DNA from: JBDTVS01 sp040007095
GTDB lineage: Bacteria; Acidobacteriota; Vicinamibacteria; Vicinamibacterales; CAVVIG01
NCBI GenBank assembly: GCA_040007095.1
Contig: JBDTVS010000174.1
Location: 1-17,230 of the forward strand
Reading direction: 5' to 3'
Length of the DNA: 17,230 bases
Position 1 is the first letter of the stretch. The number at the start of each line of letters is the position of its first letter. Shown here one piece after another: positions 13,598 to 17,230 of this stretch. The translations under genes were made by a program, and so were the position numbers. The notes under the pieces are model-generated. The model was not told where the DNA came from. It made no database searches and saw only the letters and a program-made list of their open reading frames with translations.

Positions 13598-14359
13598 CTA
13601 GACCCGACCGATCGGCATCACCACGACGCCGGCGGCTTCGAGGCCAGCGCGAAGGGCGGCAGCGAGCACCGCAGCGCCGGCCGTATCGCCGTGCACACAA
13701 ATCGTATCGGCCTCGATCGGCACGATCGTGCCGTCCATCGCTTCGACCACTCCCTCCTTCACCATGCGCAATGCCCGTGCGACCACGACCGCCGAATCGT
13801 GGATGACGGCGTCGTGTTCGGTGCGCGACCGCAGGGAGCCGTCGGATTCGTAGGCGCGATCGGCGAACACCTCGGCGACCGCGTGGAGGCCTTCTGCCCG
13901 GGCGGCCTTCAGCAACTCGGAACCCGGCAGGCCAAACACGATCAGCGACCTGTCGAACGCGGCAACCGCTCGCGCAATTGCCGCCGCGAGGGGCGCGTCG
14001 CGCATCGCCATGTTGAACAGCGCGCCATGGGGCTTGACGTGCTGGAGCTTGATGCCGTCGGCGGCGGCCACACCTGCGACCGCGGCGATCTGGTAAAGAA
14101 CCAGATGCTCGGCATCGTCGGCCGATACGTTCATTTCCCGACGGCCGAAACCGACGAGGTCCGGGAAGCCAGGGTGAGCGCCAACCGCGACCCCGTTGGC
14201 CTTGGCGAGGCGGAGGGTGCGCCGAAGCACCGTGGGATCGCCGGCGTGGAACCCTGCGGCGACCGATGCCGACGAGATCGAACGCATCAGCGCCCCGTCG
14301 TCGCCAATCGCATACAGGCCGAAGGATTCGCCGACGTCAGCGTTGAGGTCGATTCTCAT
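13598..14359 (-). CDS. pxpA: 5-oxoprolinase subunit A (LamB/YcsF family)
   Basis: 253 residues from ATG 14359, beginning MRIDLNADVGESFG, the diagnostic start of the family; an upstream in-frame ATG at 14413 adds 18 residues with no homology look. PxpA works with PxpB and PxpC to hydrolyse 5-oxoproline (pyroglutamate), a damage product of glutamine and glutamate, using ATP. Family motifs are FHAGDP (37-42), GAHPGFPD (60-67), VKPHGALFN (108-116) and EVFADRAY (163-170). The usual R-S-x-P-G-A loop appears as SRTEHDAVI (178-186). No pxpB or pxpC is present in the window. It lies 69 bases downstream of rfbC on the same strand and converges with the acyl-CoA ligase across a 45-base gap. Confidence 0.91.
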   Translation of the reverse strand: MRIDLNADVGESFGLYAIGDDGALMRSISSASVAAGFHAGDPTVLRRTLRLAKANGVAVGAHPGFPDLVGFGRREMNVSADDAEHLVLYQIAAVAGVAAADGIKLQHVKPHGALFNMAMRDAPLAAAIARAVAAFDRSLIVFGLPGSELLKAARAEGLHAVAEVFADRAYESDGSLRSRTEHDAVIHDSAVVVARALRMVKEGVVEAMDGTIVPIEADTICVHGDTAGAAVLAAALRAGLEAAGVVVMPIGRV

Positions 14360-14428
14360 GAGCCGGCACTGACACTCCCTCAGAAGGCCTCCGAGATTTC
14401 GGTGGGTCTTCACCGCACGGACGCCGTA

Positions 14429-14983
14429 TCAACCGGTCCAACGCGGCAGCAGGTCCATGAGCTCGCCGACGCGCCGGTGGTGCTGATCGCGTGTGGACAG
14501 GATCGGTTCATCGACCGGCCAGGAAATTCCGATGGCCGGATCGTTCCAGGCGATGCCGATCTCCATCGCGGGGTCGTACAGGTCGGTACATTTGTATTCG
14601 ACCTGCGCCGTCGGACTGACGACGCAAAAGCCGTGCGCGAAGCCGGGTGGAATGTAGCATTGTCTGAAATCGTCGGCCGACATCATGACGCCGACCCAGC
14701 GTCCGAAGGTTGGAGAACCTACCCGGACATCCACCGCGACATCGAAAATCTTTCCCTGGATCGCTCGAATCAGCTTGCCCTGGGGCCGGTGGAGCTGCAG
14801 GTGCAGACCTCGGACGGTGCCGCCAACCGACGCCGAGTGGTTGTCCTGCACGAACGGGCCGGCGATGCCTCCCGCCAGGTACTTCTCGGAGTGATAGGTT
14901 TCGAGAAAGAACCCGCGCGGGTCGCGGTGAACATCAGGCTCGACCACAATCACGCCGGGCAGGTCGGTCGGCTCGAAGCGCAA
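14429..14983 (-). CDS. rfbC: dTDP-4-dehydrorhamnose 3,5-epimerase
   Basis: 184 residues, the normal RmlC length, a cupin-fold dimer that epimerises dTDP-4-keto-6-deoxyglucose at C3 and C5. Motifs are DPRGFFLETY (21-30), QDNHSASVGGTVRGLH (46-61) with the catalytic base His61, GKIFDVAVDVR (77-87), PPGFAHGFCV (112-121) and EYKCTDLYDP (129-138) with Tyr130. The start appears to be TTG 14983, immediately after the rfbA stop (TAG-TTG), with AGGA seven bases ahead inside the rfbA tail. This is strong evidence for an operon with tight coupling. The product feeds RfbD, which is not in this window. Confidence 0.95.
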   Translation of the reverse strand: MRFEPTDLPGVIVVEPDVHRDPRGFFLETYHSEKYLAGGIAGPFVQDNHSASVGGTVRGLHLQLHRPQGKLIRAIQGKIFDVAVDVRVGSPTFGRWVGVMMSADDFRQCYIPPGFAHGFCVVSPTAQVEYKCTDLYDPAMEIGIAWNDPAIGISWPVDEPILSTRDQHHRRVGELMDLLPRWTG

Positions 14984-15859
14984 CTAGGTGTCCTGTTCGA
15001 GGACGCGGGCGAGATAGCGTCCGTAAGCGCTCGATCGCATCGCGCGCGCCAGCTCCGTCAGCTGGTCCGCCGAAATGTAGCCCATGCGATAGGCAATCTC
15101 CTCGAGACAGGCAACCATCAGGCCCTGCCGCTCTTCGACCGCCTGGATGTAGTTTGATGCCTGCATCAGGGCTTCGATCGTCCCAGTATCCAGCCAGGCG
15201 ATACCGCGCCCCAGCTTTTCGACGTGAAGGGCCGAGCGATCGAGATAGCAGCGGTTGACATCGGTAATCTCCAGCTCACCCCGCGCCGAGGGCGTGAGCT
15301 GTGCGGCAATATCGACCACTTGATTGTCGTAGAAGTACAAGCCGGTCACGGCGTACGACGACCGCGGTCGCGCCGGCTTCTCTTCGAGACTGACGGCATG
15401 GCCGTTCGCGGCGAACTCGACCACCCCGTATCGTTCGGGGTCGCGCACTTGATATCCGAACACGGTGGCGCCGGTCTCGCGCGCCGCCGCGTTCCGGAGG
15501 TAGTCGGAGAAGCCCGCGCCGTAGAAGATGTTGTCGCCGAGCGCCAGGGTCACGCGGTCGGCGCCGATGAAGTCCCGGCCGATGATGAATGCCTGCGCCA
15601 GACCGTCGGGACTCGGCTGCGCCGCGTACTCGATCCGCATGCCGATGGCCGAACCATCGTCGAGCAGGCGGCGGAACGCTTCCTGCTCGTGCGGGGTCGT
15701 GATCATCAGGACATCACGAATGCCCGCCAGCATCAAGGTCGATAGCGGGTAGTACACCATCGGCTTGTTGTAGATCGGCACCAGCTGCTTGCTGACCGCA
15801 CGCGTCAACGGATGCAGCCGCGATCCCGATCCGCCGGCGAGGATGATTCCTTTGAGCAT
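14984..15859 (-). CDS. rfbA: Glucose-1-phosphate thymidylyltransferase
   Basis: 291 residues from ATG 15859, matching RmlA. It makes dTDP-glucose from dTTP and glucose-1-phosphate, the entry step to dTDP-deoxysugars for O-antigen, capsule or exopolysaccharide. KGIILAGGSGSRLHPLT (3-19) is the nucleotide-binding loop, SKQLVPIYNKPMVYYPLS (23-40) carries Lys24, LALGDNIFYG (105-114) contains the metal-binding Asp109, and EEKPARPRS (159-167) and AWLDTGT (221-227) hold further active-site residues. A longer in-frame reading to 15976 adds 39 residues that overlap rfbB and is rejected. No clear Shine-Dalgarno sequence is visible. It follows rfbB by 52 bases. Confidence 0.96.
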   Translation of the reverse strand: MLKGIILAGGSGSRLHPLTRAVSKQLVPIYNKPMVYYPLSTLMLAGIRDVLMITTPHEQEAFRRLLDDGSAIGMRIEYAAQPSPDGLAQAFIIGRDFIGADRVTLALGDNIFYGAGFSDYLRNAAARETGATVFGYQVRDPERYGVVEFAANGHAVSLEEKPARPRSSYAVTGLYFYDNQVVDIAAQLTPSARGELEITDVNRCYLDRSALHVEKLGRGIAWLDTGTIEALMQASNYIQAVEERQGLMVACLEEIAYRMGYISADQLTELARAMRSSAYGRYLARVLEQDT

Positions 15860-15911
15860 CAGAAATGCTCGGATGCCTGAGCGGCCCGGCTCGCGGACGA
15901 ACACGTTCGAG

Positions 15912-17003
15912 TCATTCGAGACCCTCTCCAAGCCCCAGACGCTGCCGCTCGTAGCGGCCCGACTGGACCGCTTCACACCAGTCCCGATGATCGAGATACC
16001 ACTGCGCCGTGGACTCGACTCCGGTCTCGAATGTGTGCACCGGCTCCCAGCCGAGCTCGCGCCGAATCTTGGCGGCGTCGATGGCGTAGCGGCGGTCGTG
16101 GCCCGGGCGGTCGGCGACGAAGGTCTTCAGATCGCGATAGCTCGATCGTCGCTGCAGCGCCGGATTGCTCGAGGGCGGACGGAGCGTCTGGAGGACCTCG
16201 CAAATACGATCGACGATCTCCACATTGGTCCGCTCATTGCGGCCCCCGATGTTGTACTTCTCGCCCGGACGTCCCTTTTCCAGCACGAGCAGAATTCCCG
16301 CGCAGTGATCGTCAACGTGGAGCCAGTCGCGGACATTCGCGCCGTCGCCGTAAATCGGCAGCGGTTTGCCGTCGAGTGCGTTGAGGATCATCAAGGGGAT
16401 TAGCTTTTCCGGGTACTGAAACGCGCCGTAATTGTTGGAGCAGTTGGTGATGAGCGTGGGCAGATCGTAGGTGTGATGGTACGCACGCACCAGATGATCG
16501 GCCGACGCCTTGCTCGCCGCGTAGGGGGAGTTCGGGGCGTACGGCGTGTCTTCGCTGAACAGTCCGTGGGGACCGAGCGTGCCGTACACCTCGTCGGTAG
16601 ACACGTGCAGGAAGCGAAAGGCATGGCGCATGTCCGGGCCGAGCTCGGCCACGAACTGTCGCGCGACTTCGAGCAGCACGAACGTGCCGACGATATTGGT
16701 GTCGACGAACGGGCGCGGGCCGTCGATGGAGCGATCGACGTGCGTTTCGGCGGCAAGATTCAACACCGCGTCGGGACGAGCGTCGCGGAACACGTCCACC
16801 ATCGCCCCCCGATCCGAGATGTCCGCGTGAACGAATCGCACGCGCGGATCCTTCAAGGGCCCTTCGAGGTTGAGCAGGCTGCCGGCATAGGTCAATTTGT
16901 CGACGACGACGATTCGATCGGCGCGCGCGGCACGCTCGAGCGCGTAGCGAACGAGATTCGAGCCGATGAAGCCGGCTCCGCCGGTGATTAGAAAGGTGCC
17001 CAT
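15912..17003 (-). CDS. rfbB: dTDP-glucose 4,6-dehydratase
   Basis: 363 residues from ATG 17003, normal for RmlB. This extended short-chain dehydrogenase uses bound NAD to turn dTDP-glucose into dTDP-4-keto-6-deoxyglucose. FLITGGAGFIGSNLVRY (4-20) is the Rossmann motif, HVSTDEVYG (133-141) carries Thr136-Asp137-Glu138, YAASKASADHL (161-171) holds Tyr161 and Lys165, and TNCSNNYGAFQYPEKLIP (186-203) and DWLHVDDHC (226-234) match the family. A longer reading to 17168 adds 55 residues lacking any family character. It is the first gene of a leftward rfbB-rfbA-rfbC-pxpA run. The 25 bases before the ATG contain no purine-rich ribosome-binding site. Confidence 0.96.
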   Translation of the reverse strand: MGTFLITGGAGFIGSNLVRYALERAARADRIVVVDKLTYAGSLLNLEGPLKDPRVRFVHADISDRGAMVDVFRDARPDAVLNLAAETHVDRSIDGPRPFVDTNIVGTFVLLEVARQFVAELGPDMRHAFRFLHVSTDEVYGTLGPHGLFSEDTPYAPNSPYAASKASADHLVRAYHHTYDLPTLITNCSNNYGAFQYPEKLIPLMILNALDGKPLPIYGDGANVRDWLHVDDHCAGILLVLEKGRPGEKYNIGGRNERTNVEIVDRICEVLQTLRPPSSNPALQRRSSYRDLKTFVADRPGHDRRYAIDAAKIRRELGWEPVHTFETGVESTAQWYLDHRDWCEAVQSGRYERQRLGLGEGLE

Positions 17004-17230
17004 CGTTGTGATGCAGGAGGTCGGCAACCAGAGCGCCTCGAAGCGCCGAATGACAAGCCCCGCAAGCGGCCACCGGAGCCTCGGGACGTGCACACGAAGA
17101 ATACACCAGCGTGGGAGCCAACCCGCCGCGCTCCGGGATTTCTGGCACCTGTCACGGTTACGGGACACTAGTGTTCTGCGTCCGACGCTTTAGGACGTCT
17201 TCCGGGCGGGGCATCCCGCCTGACGGCGTT
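17004..17230. other. Noncoding region upstream of rfbB with palindromes
   Basis: No convincing gene is seen. Three structures stand out: ACACTAGTGT (17165-17174), a perfect 10-base palindrome; an imperfect inverted pair TGTC/GACA at 17150-17153 and 17164-17167; and GGCGGG-GCAT-CCCGCC (17205-17220), a perfect 6-bp hairpin flanked by CGTC (17196-17199) and GACG (17222-17225). The cluster is of the kind seen in dispersed palindromic intergenic elements. The rfbB promoter should lie here, but I cannot pick out a good -35/-10 pair. Confidence 0.35.

Noticed and set aside
13584..13602. Two copies of GCCACTAGA ten bases apart at the pxpA stop
   Set aside because: A very short tandem duplication that gives no clear function; too small to call a repeat element.
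13691..15157. A 488-codon plus-strand frame opposite pxpA, rfbC and the rfbA end
   Set aside because: Shadow of three recognised genes; composition is typical of an antisense frame.
1..17230. tRNA, rRNA, CRISPR array, transposase or prophage genes
   Set aside because: None was seen on either strand; the window reads as chromosomal metabolic genes.

Overview
This is a GC-rich bacterial chromosomal window with dense coding and mostly short gaps. Gene content and protein style (an HD/GAF/GGDEF protein, a divergent argR-argH / argCBDJF locus, an N-terminal Cys-motif protein with a disordered tail) suggest a soil-type Acidobacteriota, perhaps of the Vicinamibacteria kind. That placement is inference from general resemblance. 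No phage, insertion-sequence transposase, CRISPR, tRNA or rRNA was seen.

Layout. (1) 1-1876, plus strand: a cyclic-di-GMP enzyme with HD-GYP, GAF-like and GGDEF domains. Its reading frame stays open upstream of the first usable ATG and encodes a membrane-helix remnant, so its 5' end looks truncated. (2) 1999-4122, minus strand: a 77-residue two-helix membrane protein, an intergenic block of degenerate repeats, fabI (enoyl-ACP reductase), and a conserved-looking protein with an N-terminal Cys motif and a long Gly/Arg/Pro-rich tail. (3) 4227-11840: arginine biosynthesis. argR and argH run leftward; argC, argB, argD, argJ and argF run rightward from a 76-base shared control region with candidate -10 boxes and a possible ARG box. 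ArgJ (ornithine acetyltransferase) implies the acetyl-recycling route from glutamate to ornithine; ArgF makes citrulline and ArgH makes arginine. argG and the carbamoyl-phosphate synthetase genes are not in the window. (4) 11837-13552: a long-chain acyl-CoA ligase whose GTG start overlaps the argF stop. (5) 13598-17003, minus strand: rfbB, rfbA and rfbC (dTDP-glucose to dTDP-4-keto-rhamnose) followed by an orphan pxpA (5-oxoprolinase subunit A). rfbD is missing from the window. (6) 17004-17230: noncoding DNA with palindromes.

Most of the window is ordinary housekeeping metabolism. The most unusual points are a 47-codon ORF placed exactly between argD and argJ with ATGA overlaps at both ends and a well-spaced Shine-Dalgarno sequence, an acetylglutamate kinase that appears to lack the arginine-inhibition elements although the pathway is of the ArgJ type, translational coupling of a fatty-acid ligase to argF, and the Cys-motif/disordered protein next to fabI. 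I found no convincing wholly new defence or mobile system.
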